From Cheilinus undulatus (taxonomy: Eukaryota > Chordata > Actinopteri > Labriformes > Labridae): a stretch of DNA of 64,000 bases. This document shows, piece by piece, positions 1 through 33,475 of the stretch; position 1 is the stretch's first letter, and each line of letters starts with the position of its first letter. The stretch spans positions 1 to 64,000 of the forward strand of contig NW_024571680.1 of NCBI RefSeq assembly GCF_018320785.1, in the 5' to 3' direction. A program made the translations under genes and the position numbers. Under the pieces are notes generated by a model. It was given only the letters and a program-made list of their open reading frames with translations. It did no database searches and was not told the origin of the DNA.

Positions 1-1913
1 TGAGAGCTGATGTTTTCCCGCTTTGCTTCTGGTGTCAGAGAGTATAATCTCAGTAATCCTGGCGTGCCTCAGCTTTAGAAACAAACTGAAATAAAGATCA
101 TTAATGATTGTCAGTGTCTGTACAGAAGAGTTCATGTCAATCAACGTGATCCTGAATAAAGATGCTTTTGTATTTATCCTGGTGTGGATCTGCTTTATGG
201 CTGTAGGGGTGAAGGTCCGATCCTGATAGCTGAAGATCACAGTCCACCTTTATGGCTCAGAGAAGACAAAGACCGGTCTGTGGAGAGAACGGAGGTCACA
301 GAGATCGCTGTTTCACACCAAACATTTCACTTCTGTTTTAATGTGAGTTTACTGCTCAAATATTGATGAGTAGAGACCAGCTCTGACCACCACCACTCTT
401 TACTTCCTGTTTTGACTTTAGGACTGTCCAATAGAAATGGCCCTTCATGAGGCGTTAGCAGTCCCAGAATGAACATGAGTCCTGGAAGTGAAACTGGACC
501 GTCCTGGGACCGCTTCCATCACAAACATGGACTTTTTAACAGCTTTTCTCCCTCAATAAGAGAGATCTATCAATGACAACATGATCTTTCTGTTTAGTAA
601 ATATGGCTTATGAAGGAAGAGTCCTCAACTCAAAACAGGAAGTAGTATTGACCATGGAGGTTAGCAGAGCTGCTCTTAACTCGTGTAGGAGGTTTCAGGT
701 TACCGAGGTGAGATGTTAAAGGGCAGCTTTTTATAGAGGCTGCCATGATGAGGGTTCAATTCTAAAAATAAAGAACATCTCAGTCTTCAAAAACTTTAGG
801 AAATATCTGAGCTACTGTCAGACCTCAGCTAGAACATCTAGAGCCTCAGAGAGGTCCACTCTAGATGAATGATCCAGTAGATTCTACGGACTGTACCTTT
901 AAGGACAAAACTTAGGATATCCTGCATGACACCCTGGTCGGCAGATCCACATGGGCCCCATGTGGTCCATATATGGACCCCATGTGGTCTCTATGTGGGC
1001 CCCATGTGGTCTATAGGTTCCATGGTGGCCCCCTTTGTGTGTGTCCAGTGGACCGAAGAGTGGGATCAGCCCCGGTTTTTGATGGGGCCTACCTGGATAG
1101 TTGAAATAGGACTCATTAAGGGACCATAGAGGTCCTGGGTTAGATCCTTCTCTCAGTCCACATAGATGTGTCCAGATGGTTCCAGATCTGCTACTGTGAC
1201 CCACATGGACCTGAACAGGGTCCAGATGTTCTAACGTCTCCCTTTGAATCCTCCAGCTGCTGTTTCAGTTTCACTTGATGTTCTCGGTTCTTTTTCTACT
1301 TCCTGTTTTTGTCTCTGAGGCCTCGGGTGGCCGCCTCGTTGTCATGACGACAGTGAACCACATGCCGTTAGTCACAGTCTGCTTTTCTAACACTCTAGAA
1401 AAGTCTCTTCCTCTGCTGAGCTTCTCAACATTAAACTAATCCTAATCCTAATCTAACCTAAACTAATCCTCCTTCACAGTCCCAGGATGTGGACTCGTCT
1501 GTAGGGGTTTTTTATTTGGAGGGAAGATTCTGTGTCTCAGTATTGAGCAGTTTTAGTTTGATTATTCCAGACCTTTCTTTAGTTGTTCATGTGCTAGACA
1601 GGGAGGTAGATGGAGGACCAGCATGCACCTGGGTGGACCTGTGTGACTCTGAGACCTGAAGACCTTAAGACCTTCAGCGTGGACTAAAGGCCCCAATGAT
1701 TCTGTTTGATATAATTGTAATAATTATAAATGATTTAGGACATGAAGCTCCTTCACAGAGTTAAACCCTTACCCTAACAGTTGGGATTAGGGTTCAGTAA
1801 GTCTGAATTCAAACAGTTTTCCTCTGAAAGTCCAAATAATCCAAGATTTTATAGGCAGGAAGACCGCAGTCACGTCTCACTGATGCCACCTAGTGTTAGT
1901 GCAGAGCAAGAAA
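1..1913. other. Non-coding stretch, no gene recognised
   Basis: I see no convincing coding exon here on either strand. AATAAA hexamers occur at 90-95 and again near 159, so the left edge could be the 3' UTR of a plus-strand gene ending before the window, but nothing else supports this. A short patch of repeated CCACATGG/CCATGTGG half-sites lies at about 945-1015 and accounts for the overlapping opposite-strand open frames there. The rest is unique-looking sequence. Confidence 0.5.
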
Positions 1914-2534
1914 ACCCACATCTACCCTAATCCTGACCCTGCAGAGGGCCCACATCTACCCTGATCCTGACCCTGCAGAGGGCCCACATCTACCCTAATC
2001 CTGACCCTGCAGAGGGCCCACATCTACCCTGATCCTGACCCTGCAGAGGGCCCACATCTACCCTGATCCTGACCCTGCAGAGGGCCCACCTCTACCCTAA
2101 TCCCCACCCTGCAGAGGGCCCACCTCTACCCTGATCCTGACCCTGCAGAGGGCCCACATCTACCCTAATCCTGACCCTGCAGAGGGCCCACATCTACCCT
2201 GATCCTGACCCTGCAAGGGCCCACATCTACCCTAATCCTGACCCTGCAGAGGGCCCACATCTACCCTAACCCTGACCCTGCAGAGGGCCCACATCTACCC
2301 TGATCCTGACCCTGCAGAGGGCCCACATCTACCATAACCCTGACCCTGCAGAAGGCCCACATCTACCCTAATCCTGACCCTGCAGAGGGCCCACATCTAC
2401 CCTGATCCTGACCCTGCAGAGGGCCCACATCTACCCTAATCCTGACCCTGCAGAGGGCCCACATCTACCCTAACCCTGACCCTGCAGAGGGCCCACATCT
2501 ACCCTAACCCTGACCCTGCAGAGGGCCCACATCT
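1914..2534. repeat. 34-bp minisatellite, about 18 copies
   Basis: A head-to-tail repeat with a 34-bp period, recognisable by CCCACATCTACCCT followed by a variable AATCCTGA or GATCCTGA and then CCCTGCAGAGGG. Copies differ mainly by an A/G alternation in CCCTAATCC versus CCCTGATCC. One copy near 2215 has lost two bases. The array ends at CCCACATCT, where the AT-rich array begins without spacer sequence. Confidence 0.93.
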
Positions 2535-5500
2535 GGGTTAAAAATTTCAGGGTTTAATATTTCAGGGTTAATTATTTTAGGGTTAAATATTATAGGGCTA
2601 AATATTTCTGGGTAAAATATTTCAGGGTTATATTTCAGAGTTTAATATTTTAGGTTTAAATATTTCTGGGTTAAATATTGTAGGGCTAAATATTTCTGGG
2701 TAAAATATTTCAGGGTTATATTTCAGAGTTTAATATTTTAGGGTTAAATATTTCTAGGTTAAATATTGTAAGGCTAAATATTTCTGGGTTAAATATTTCA
2801 GGGTTAAATATTTCTGTGTTAAATATTTCTAGATTAAATATTTCTGGGTTAAGTGATTTAGGGTTAAATATTTATGGGTTAATAATTTCTGGGTTAAATA
2901 TTTTAGTGTTAAATATTCTAGAGTCACATATGTCAGGATTAAATATTTTAGGGTTAAATATTTCTAGGTTAAATATTTCAGTGTTAAATATTTCTGGGTT
3001 AAATATTTCAGGATTAAATATTTCTGGGTTAAATATTTCACGGTTTAATGTGTCTGGGTTAAATATTTCAGGTGTAAATTTTTAAGGGTTATATATTTCA
3101 GGGTTAAGTATTTTAGGTAAAACTTTTCAAATATTTTAGGGTTAAATATTTCTAGGTTAAATATTTCAGTGTTTAATATTTCTGGGTTAAGTTATTTCTA
3201 GGTTAAATATTTCTGGGTTAAATATTTCTAGGTTAAATATTTCTAGGTTAAATATTTCTGGGTTAAATATTTCTGGGTTAAATATTTCTGGGTTAAATAT
3301 TTCTAGGTTAAATATTTCTAGGTTAAATATTTCTGGGTTAAATATTTCTGGGTTAAATATTTTAGTTTTAAATATTCTAGAGTCACATATGTCAGGATTA
3401 AATATTTTAGGGTTAAAATGTTAGGGTTAAATAATCTGGGGTTAAATATTTCACGGTTTAATGTGTCTGGGTTAAATATTTCAGGTGTAAATTTTTAAGG
3501 GTTAAATATTTTAGGGTTAAATATTTCAGGGTTAAGTATTTTAGGTAAAACTTTTTAAATATTTTAGGGTTAAATATTTCTAGGTTAAATATTTCAGTGT
3601 TAAATATTTCTGGGTTAAGTTATTTCTAGGTTAAATATTTCTGGGTTAAATATTCCTGGGTTAAATATTTCTAGGTTAAATATTTATGGGTTAATAATTT
3701 CTGGGTTAAATATTTTAGTGTTAAATATTCTAGAGTCACATATGTCAGGATTAAATATTTTAGGGTTAAAATGTTAGGGTTAAATAATCTGGAGGTAAAT
3801 ATTTCACGGTTTAATGTGTCTGGGTTAAATATTTCAGGTGTAAATTTTTAAGGGTTAAATATTTCAGGGTTAAGTATTTTAGGTAAAACTTTTCAAATAT
3901 TTTAGAGTTAAATATTTCTAGGTTAAATATTTCTAGGTTAAATATTTCTGGGTTAAATATTTCTGGGTTAAATATTTTAGTTTTAAATATTCTAGAGTCA
4001 CATATGTCAGGATTAAATATTTAAGGGTTAAAATGTTAGGGTTAAATAATCTGGGGTTAAATATTTCTGGGTTTAATGTGTCTGGGTTAAATATTTCAGG
4101 TGTAAATTTTTAAGGGTTAAATATTTTAGGGTTAAATATTTCAGGGTTAAGTATTTTAGGTAAAACTTTTTAAATATTTTAGGGTTAAATATTTCAGTGT
4201 TAAATATTTCAGTGTTAAATATTTCTGGGTTAAGTTATTTCTGGGTTAAATATTTCTGGGTTTAATATTTTAGGGTTAAATATTTCTAGGTTAGATATTT
4301 CAGTTTTTAATATTTCTGGGTTTAATATTTTAGGGTTAAATATTTTAGGGTTAAATATTTTAGGTTAAATATTTCTAGGTTAAATATTTCTGGGTTTAAT
4401 ATTTTAGGGTTAAATATTTTAGGGTTAAATATTTATGGGTTAAATATTTCAATGTTTAATATTTCTTGGTTAAGTCATTTCTAGGTTAAATCTTTTAGAG
4501 TTAAATATTTTAGGGTTAAATATTTTTGGGTTAAATATTCTAGAGTCACATATGTCAGGATTAAATATTTTAGGGTTAAAATGTTAGGGTTAAATAATCT
4601 GGGGTTAAATATTTCACGGTTTAATGTGTCTGGGTTAAATATTTCAGGTGTAAATTTTTAAGGGTTAAATATTTTAGGGTTAAATATTTCAGGGTTAAGT
4701 ATTTGAGGTAAAACTTTTCAAATATTTTAGGGTTAAATATTTCTAGGTTAAATATTTCAGTATTAAATATTTCTGGGTTAAGTTATTTCTAGGTTAAATA
4801 TTTTAGGGTTAAATATTTTAGGGTTAAATATTTCTAGGTTAAATATTTCTGGGTTTAATATTTTAGGGTTAAATATTTTAGGGTTAAATATTTATGGGTT
4901 AAATATTTCTAGATTAAATATTTCTAGGTTAAATATTTCTGGGTTTAATATTTTAGGGTTTAATATTTTAGGGTTAAATATTTTAGGGTTAAATATTTCT
5001 AGATTAAATATTTCTAGGTTAAATATTTCTGGGTTTAATATTTTAGGGTTAGATATTGTAGGGTTAAATATTTATGGGTTAAATATTTCAATGTTTAATA
5101 TTTCTGGGTTAAATATTTCTGGGTTAAATATTTCTGGGTTAAATATTTTAGTGTTAAATATTCTAGAGTCACATATGTCAGGATTAAATATTTTAGGGTT
5201 AAAATGTTAGGGTTAAATAATCTGGAGGTAAATATTTCACGGTTTAATGCGTCTGGGTTAAATATTTCAGGTGTAAATTTTTAAGGGTTAAATATTTTAG
5301 GGTTAAATATTTCAGGGTTAAGTATTTTAGGTAAAACTTTTCAAATATTTTAGGGTTAAATATTTCAGTGTTAAATATTTCAGTGTTAAATATTTCTGGG
5401 TTAAGTTATTTCTGGGTTAAATATTTCTGGGTTTAATATTTTAGGGTTAAATATTTTAGGGTTAAATATTTCTAGGTTAGATATTTCAGTTTTTAATATT

Positions 5501-6787
5501 TCTGGGTTTAATATTTTAGGGTTAAATATTTTAGGGTTAAATATTTTAGGTTAAATATTTCTAGGTTAAATATTTCTGGGTTAAATATTTTAGGGTTAAA
5601 TATTTTAGTGTTAAATATTTTAGGGTTAAATATTTTAGTGTTAAATATTTCTGGGTTAAATATTTTAGTGTTAAATATTTTTGGGTTAAATATTTCTGGG
5701 TTAAATATTTTAGGGTTAAATATTTTAGTGTTAAATATTTTAGGGTTAAATATTTCAGGTGTAAATTTTTAAGGGTTTAATATTTTAGGGTTAAATATTT
5801 TAGGGTTAAATATTTCTAGATTAAATATTTCAGGTGTAAATTTTTAAGGGTTAAATATTTTAGGGTTAAATATTTCAGGGTTAAGTATTTCAGTATTAAA
5901 TATTTCTGGGTTAAGTTATTTCTAGGTTAAATATTTTAGGGTTAAATATTTTAGGGTTAAATATTTCTAGGTTAAATATTTCTGGGTTTAATATTTTAGG
6001 GTTAAATATTTTAGGGTTAAATATTTATGGGTTAAATATTTCTAGATTAAATATTTCTAGGTTAAATATTTCTGGGTTTAATATTTTAGGGTTTAATATT
6101 TTAGGGTTAAATATTTTAGGGTTAAATATTTCTAGATTAAATATTTCTAGGTTAAATATTTCTGGGTTTAATATTTTAGGGTTAAATATTTTAGGGTTAA
6201 ATATTTATGGGTTAAATATTTCAATGTTTAATATTTCTGGGTTAAGTTATTTCTAGGTTAAATATTTCTGGGTTAAATATTTTAGGGTTAAATATTTTAG
6301 TGTTAAATATTCTAGAGTCACATATGTCAGGATTAAATATTTTAGGGTTAAAATGTTAGGGTTAAATAATCTGGAGGTAAATATTTCACGGTTTAATGCG
6401 TCTGGGTTAAATATTTCAGGTGTAAATTTTTAAGGGTTAAAAATTTTAGGGTTAAATATTTCTAGGTTAAATATTTCAGTATTAAATATTTCTGGGTTAA
6501 GTTATTTCTAGGTTAAATATTTTAGGGTTAAATATTTTAGGGTTAAATATTTCAGGTGTAAATTTTTAAGGGTTTAATATTTTAGGGTTAAATATTTTAG
6601 GGTTAAATATTTATGGGTTAAATATTTCAATGTTTAATATTTCTGGGTTAAGTTATTTCTAGGTTAAATATTTCTGGGTTAAATATTTTAGGGTTAAATA
6701 TTTTAGTGTTAAATATTTTAGGGTTAAATATTTTAGTGTTAAATATTTCTGGGTTAAATATTTTAGTGTTAAATATTTCTGTTAAAG
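2535..6787. repeat. 4.25 kb AT-rich 15-bp satellite-like array
   Basis: Made of about 15-bp units close to GGGTTAAATATTTCT, with variants ending TTTTA, TTTCA or TTCTA. Many units contain the string TTAGGGTTA. A higher-order pattern is visible: a distinctive non-canonical segment containing GAGTCACATATGTCAGG recurs at about 2921, 3380, 3733, 3995, 4543, 5166 and 6315, each time followed by a similar series of variants. The short open frame at 2816-3085 is a product of the 15-bp (five-codon) period, not a gene. Confidence 0.95.
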
Positions 6788-7793
6788 GGCTGCTGGGATA
6801 TTTCCACACTTCTCTGTCAGCAGAGATTTATAAATTCATCAGTTTATTTTAATTTGATCACAGGATGAAAGAAAAGCACAAACTTTGATCACATTTCAGA
6901 TTTTTTATTAGAAAAAGACAAACACTAATCATGACCTCCATTTTCACTCCACTAATATAATCTTGCCCCTTTAGAAAAAAACCCTTCCTCTTTATTTCAG
7001 TTCAGTCTGGACCTCAGACCAGGATCTGGATCAGACCTCCATGCAGCAACAATCACAGAGAGAGAGAGAGAGCGGCTCCTGCTGTCTGAATCACTAACGG
7101 ACTAAGGCCTCGTCTTCTGCTGTACAGCTTCAAACGTCCACGATCACCTGGTATGAACCCGCGTCGTTCTAAGCAGACTCCCTGAAGCTTGGCCTCATCC
7201 TCACATTCACACAGACATTATTTTATTCATTTATTATAGTTTTTCTTATTATCAGTAAAGGCCGACTCCTGAAGTCCTCTGGACCAACGCTTTAAACTCC
7301 AGAGGACTTCTGGACAGGACCAGATCTCTGTTCTAGAGCTGCAGATGTTTTTTTACACAAGAGTGAAACTGATGAAATAATAAACTCTGTGATTCTGCAT
7401 CAGTGTTTAGAGTCAGACTGACCTGGACCTCTGACGTTAAATACTTCATGAACTACGAGACTGTGAGCTAACATAGAGACGGTTTACATGAGCGTCTGAA
7501 CTTTCGCTCTGCAGGAACAATCCGGACTGTTCCAGTCAAACAGAAAAAAAAAAACATGAGACAAAAACATGAACTCTGATCAGCTGAGTCAGATAAACAG
7601 GATATCACAGGAGCACATTAACATGAACTAGAGGGTTTTACTGCCAAAACACAGTAGAATAATTTACCACGCTGAGAATGACCAGGGTCCAGTTAGTCAC
7701 TCCAAACTGCCACGCCCTCCCTGCCCTTAGTCCCCGCCCCAGTCCAACAGTCCTCTGTTGTCATGGAAACCCAGTGACACAAAGTGCAAAGGT
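6788..7793 (-). other. hspa9: Probable 3' UTR and downstream flank of hspa9
   Basis: This lies directly downstream of the hspa9 stop codon on the minus strand. No other gene is seen. Reverse-strand poly(A) signals (TTTATT on the plus strand) occur at 6904-6909 and in the T-rich stretch around 7220-7245. Either could end the transcript. Which one is used cannot be told from sequence. The part from about 7336 is the start of a direct duplication. Confidence 0.5.
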
Positions 7794-29394
<21,601 letters not shown>

Positions 29395-29700
29395 TTTAGC
29401 ACCTCAGCTAGCACGGTAACCAAACTGATCTAAACCTTAGCAGCGTTAAATCACACTAAAGGTGTTTGATGAACGAAGAAAGCTGAAAGAAGTCTGGTCT
29501 CAGCGGTCTTCAGGTTAGATTAGACCTGTCCCGGTTCAATTAGACCTGTCCCGGATAATTCAGAGCGGACTGTCTGACGGGGATCTGCTACAGCGAACTA
29601 ACTGCGAAGCTCCTTCTGGAATTATCCAACACATGTTGCACCATGCACCGCGGAAGGACCCCAGAATGAGCGGGCCAATCAGTGCCTGAATAAATCCACA
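29395..29700 (-). promoter_or_regulatory. hspa9: Likely hspa9 promoter and 5' UTR
   Basis: Immediately upstream of the hspa9 ATG on the minus strand. A CCAAT box core in reverse orientation to the gene is at about 29674 (GGGCCAATCAG), and a two-unit heat-shock-element-like TTCTGGAA is at 29614-29621. No TATA box was noticed, as is common for housekeeping promoters. The promoter call rests on position; the individual sites are weak. Confidence 0.5.
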
Positions 29701-30346
29701 CAGTTAAGATATTATACTTTAGATGTTAGATATTAACTACCATTAAACTATTACACATATTAAAACATGTATGAGAGATTGATCTGTCCCACTAAATACA
29801 ATCACCAACCTGAAAGTTTTTACTTATTTATGATCAGGCAATGGTTGGGACATTCTCAGGTAGTGGGCATGTGAAGGTCATGATGTAACGACGAGTACCG
29901 GGGGGGGGGGTTTCACGTGGGTTACATCAGGGATGTGGAGGAGGTAGACTATAGAGGTAGACCATGAGTTAGCGACGTTTAAATGGTTTGGAGGACGTTG
30001 ACGACCCCGAGGCCCTCGACTAGTCCGTCCTTGGGACTCAGATTTATTTATTTATTTATTTATCAGTGGTTGCACATGAGACAATAAAGCTGATACAAGC
30101 ACAACTTTCAAAACCTAAAACCTCTGATCATCTAAACCTCTTGCATTAATCTAATATAGTCTGATGTGTTACGGTTCAGTGTATTCCCTCTGCCATCCCA
30201 GGGGTGCAGATTTAGATGTAAGTTTATACTCAGTATACCTGCAGATAGCCTGAACTACACCACTGTGAAAACCTTCATTACAGAAGTCCTGAAGGTCTAT
30301 CATCTGATCACATTTACTTACATATACTATCTGTATTACTCAAAAA
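29701..30346. other. Intergenic sequence between hspa9 and the CATC array
   Basis: No gene seen. It contains a run of ten or so G at about 29899-29908 and a short TTTA repeat near 30049-30061. The open frame starting at 30166 only extends because it runs into the CATC array. Confidence 0.5.
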
Positions 30347-30462
30347 ATCATCCATCCATCCCCTTATCCCTCCATCCCTCCATCCATCCCTCCATCCATC
30401 CATCCATCCATCCCCTTATCCCTCCATCCCTCCATCCATCCATCCCCTTATCCCTCCATCCC

Positions 30463-30495
<33 letters not shown>

Positions 30496-31108
30496 CCCCT
30501 TATCCATCCATCCATCCATCCCCTTATCCATCCATCCATCCATCCCCTTATCCATCCATCCATCCATCCATCCCCTTATCCATCCATCCCTCCATCCATC
30601 CATCCATCCATCCCCTTATCCATCTATCCATCCATCCCCTTATCCATCTATCCATCCATCCATCCATCCATCCATCCATCCATCCCTCCATCCATCCCTC
30701 CATCCATCCATCCCCTTATCCATCCATCCATCCATCCCTCCATCCATCCATCCATCTATCCATCCCCTTATCCCTCCATCCATCCATCCATCCATCCCCT
30801 TATCCATCCATCCATCCATCCATCCATCCATCCCCTTATCCATCCATCCATCCATCCATCCATCCATCCATCCATCCCCTTATCCATCCATCCATCCATC
30901 CATCCCTCCATCCATCCATCCATCCATCCCCTTATCCATCCATCCATCCATCCATCCATCCATCCATCCATCCCCTTATCCATCCATCCATCCCTCCATC
31001 CATCCATCCATCCATCCATCCATCCATCCCCTTATCCATCTATCCATCCATCCATCCATCCATCCATCCCTCCATCCATCCCTCCCTCCCTCCCTCCATC
31101 CATCCATC
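30347..31108. repeat. CATC tetranucleotide array
   Basis: About 760 bp of CATC repeats, interrupted at intervals by CCCCTTATC, CCCTC and TATC variants. A 4-bp period leaves all plus frames open with the peptide period IHPS, so the 334-residue frame at 30166-31170 and the minus-strand MDGW frames are artefacts. Such arrays often sit inside a widespread teleost interspersed repeat, and one such relic follows. Confidence 0.95.
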
Positions 31109-31300
31109 ATTTACAACACTTTTCCTTTTCAGGCTTGGGGACTGGACTCCATCCAGCTGTCTATGGGTGAGAGGCTCACACTCTCACTCATGGGCAGTCT
31201 AGAGTATCCAGTGTACCCAAAGAGCATACGTGGAGTGATGGAGGAAACCTGGAGAGAAGATGTGAACTCCACAGAGAAAGGCTCTGCTCTCTCCTGCTAG
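31109..31300 (+). repeat. Degraded copy of a widespread teleost interspersed repeat
   Basis: GGGCAGTCTAGAGTATCCAG, GAGGAAACCTGGAGAGAAGA and TGTGAACTCCACAGAGAAAG resemble a common fish repeat that reads GGGCAATTTAGAGTCACC, GGAGGAAACCGGAGAACCC and CAAACTCCACACAGAAAGG. The match is from memory of the family and is diverged. Confidence 0.5.
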
Positions 31301-31374
31301 ATAAGAAAGAAGAAGAAGTCTGGCATCATACAGACTGGTTTAAAGACACTGAGTACCAATAACCACACGTTTAC

Positions 31375-32272
31375 TTACACTTACATCACTGTTTACATAA
31401 ATCTACATCTGTGTCTACATCTGCGTCTACATATATCTACATCTGTGTCTACATCTGAGTCTACATCCGTCTACACCTCTGTCTACATCTGTCTACATCT
31501 CTGTCTACATCTTTGTCTTTGTCTACATCTATGACTACATCTTTGTCTACATCTCTGTCTACATCTCAGTCTACATCTCTGTCAACATCTTATGTCTACA
31601 TCTCCGTCTACATCTGTCTACATCTGTCTACATCTCTGTCTACACCTCCGTCTACATCTGTCTAAATCTCTGTCTACATCTCTCTTCATCTCAGTCTACA
31701 TCTCTGTCTACTTCTCTGTCTACTTCTCTGTCAACATCTTTGTCTACATCTAATGTCTCCATCTGTGTCTACATCTCAGTCAACATCTTTGTCTACATCT
31801 CTGTCTACATCTCTTTCTACATCTGTCTACATCTGTGTCTACATCTCTGTCTACATCTAATGTCTACATCTCTGTCTACATCTCAGTCTACATGTTTGTC
31901 TACATCTTATGTCTACATCTAATGTCTACATCTTTGTCTACACCTGTGTGTACATCTTATGTCTACATCTCTGTCTACATCTCTGTCTACGTCTAATGTC
32001 TACATCTGTGTCTACATCTGTCTACATCTAATGTCTACATCTCTGTCTACATCTCAGTCTACATGTTTGTCTACATCTTATGTCTACATCTAATGTCTAC
32101 ATCTAATGTCTACATCTTTGTCTACACCTGTGTGTACATCTTATGTCTACATCTCTGTCTACATCTCTGTCTACGTCTAATGCTTACATCGGTGTCTACA
32201 TCTCTGTCTGCATCTAATGTCTACATCTCTGTCTTTATCTCCGTCTACATCTTATGTCTACATCTCTGTCTG
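31375..32272. repeat. About 0.9 kb GTCTACATCT-type minisatellite
   Basis: Irregular copies of a roughly 12-bp unit, CTGTCTACATCT, with inserted ATGT, CAGT and TTGT variants. The period is loose but the whole block is clearly tandem. The plus-strand STSNVYIC-type frames are artefacts. Confidence 0.9.
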
Positions 32273-33475
32273 GGGCGTATTAGTGACCATGCCATGGACA
32301 CTAATACACCCCAGACCATCACAGATGTGTAGGTGCATGAAAAAGCATGAAAAACTTTACGTCTTTTTGCCTCCCTGTCCTAACTTTTTGAAACACATAG
32401 ACATATATCAGATTAATATCTGATATATAATATCTGATTATCAGATTTAGAAAATGTGTATTTTTGTGTTCTATAGGTATGTATGATATGTATTCTGTTA
32501 TTATTATATTAATACACACTGTCCCAACATTTTTGGAATATTAGGTCATTATACTTGATTGTAATGATCTACTAAACTCTCTTTTCATCTCCATGATGGC
32601 TCATTCCTTCGTTGGCCTTCAGGATTATTCATTAACAAACTTCTGTTTTCACACGGCACTCTGCTGCCCTTCAATCCTGAGTCACATGACGCTCCATTAA
32701 AGGCCATTTCCTGTCACTGCAGGCTTTGATCATTTAGAACCACTTGTGTAGAAATCTGTTGGTCCTCAGGGGCCCAGACTAGCCTGGGGCCCCGCTGTCT
32801 GTGTTAAACAGTAGAACTTCTGAATATGAGGGACTGGAAGCCTTAGACAGGGTGGACTCTGACTGAGGGATGGACTGCAGGAGTTCTAGTGGATCAAATC
32901 GGTTTAAAATCAGTTTTACTGATCTGATTTAATCTGTTTTTATTGATCTGATTTAATCTGGTTCTCTACTCTCAGTGGTACTAGAGATAAAATTCAGTGG
33001 ATTCCTTGAAGCTCTACACCAATAACCTAAGCTAGAATAACCTAAAATCACTAGTATATAGCTCCTTTTTTAAAATCCCCTACTATCTTAATTCTACTGT
33101 GAAATATTTGTTAGTATTACTCTGATTAACTGTACAGCAGGGGCAGAGCTAGGTGTTGCCATCATTAGGGGCTGAGCCCAAGACCAGCGGGGGTCTGGGG
33201 CGTTCTACCTGTGGGATGTTGTCCTGCTTTACAGATGCCATTTTCATTGATTTTAAACCATTTTTACTCATGAAATGCATATATTTTCTCTAGAAGAATT
33301 TAATATGCTGTCATACAACAATCAATAAGATTTATCAAGTTGAGTATGCACCTTATCTCATTACCTAATAAGGCATGTTTGAAGATTTCCAGAAGCAAAC
33401 AACAAAAGAGAAGTTTCATCTACAGGAACTGTCTGATCTATTCTTTTCTGACTCTGCTCTCTCCTTTAATCTGAA
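32273..33475. other. Intergenic, no gene seen
   Basis: AT-rich unique-looking sequence with no exon recognised. Short ATATCTGATTATCAGAT-like dyads occur near 32405-32445. Around 33160-33200 there is a GGGGCTGAGCCCAAGACCAG-type stretch that may be an old repeat, not identified. Confidence 0.45.

Noticed and set aside
899..1204. Overlapping frames on both strands near 0.9-1.2 kb
   Set aside because: The region has short inverted CCACATGG repeats that keep frames open. No known protein and no conservation signal.
30166..31170. 334-residue open frame on the plus strand
   Set aside because: It consists almost entirely of CATC-repeat peptide (IHPS period). A 4-bp repeat without stops leaves all frames open. 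No domain, splice signal or codon bias supports a gene.
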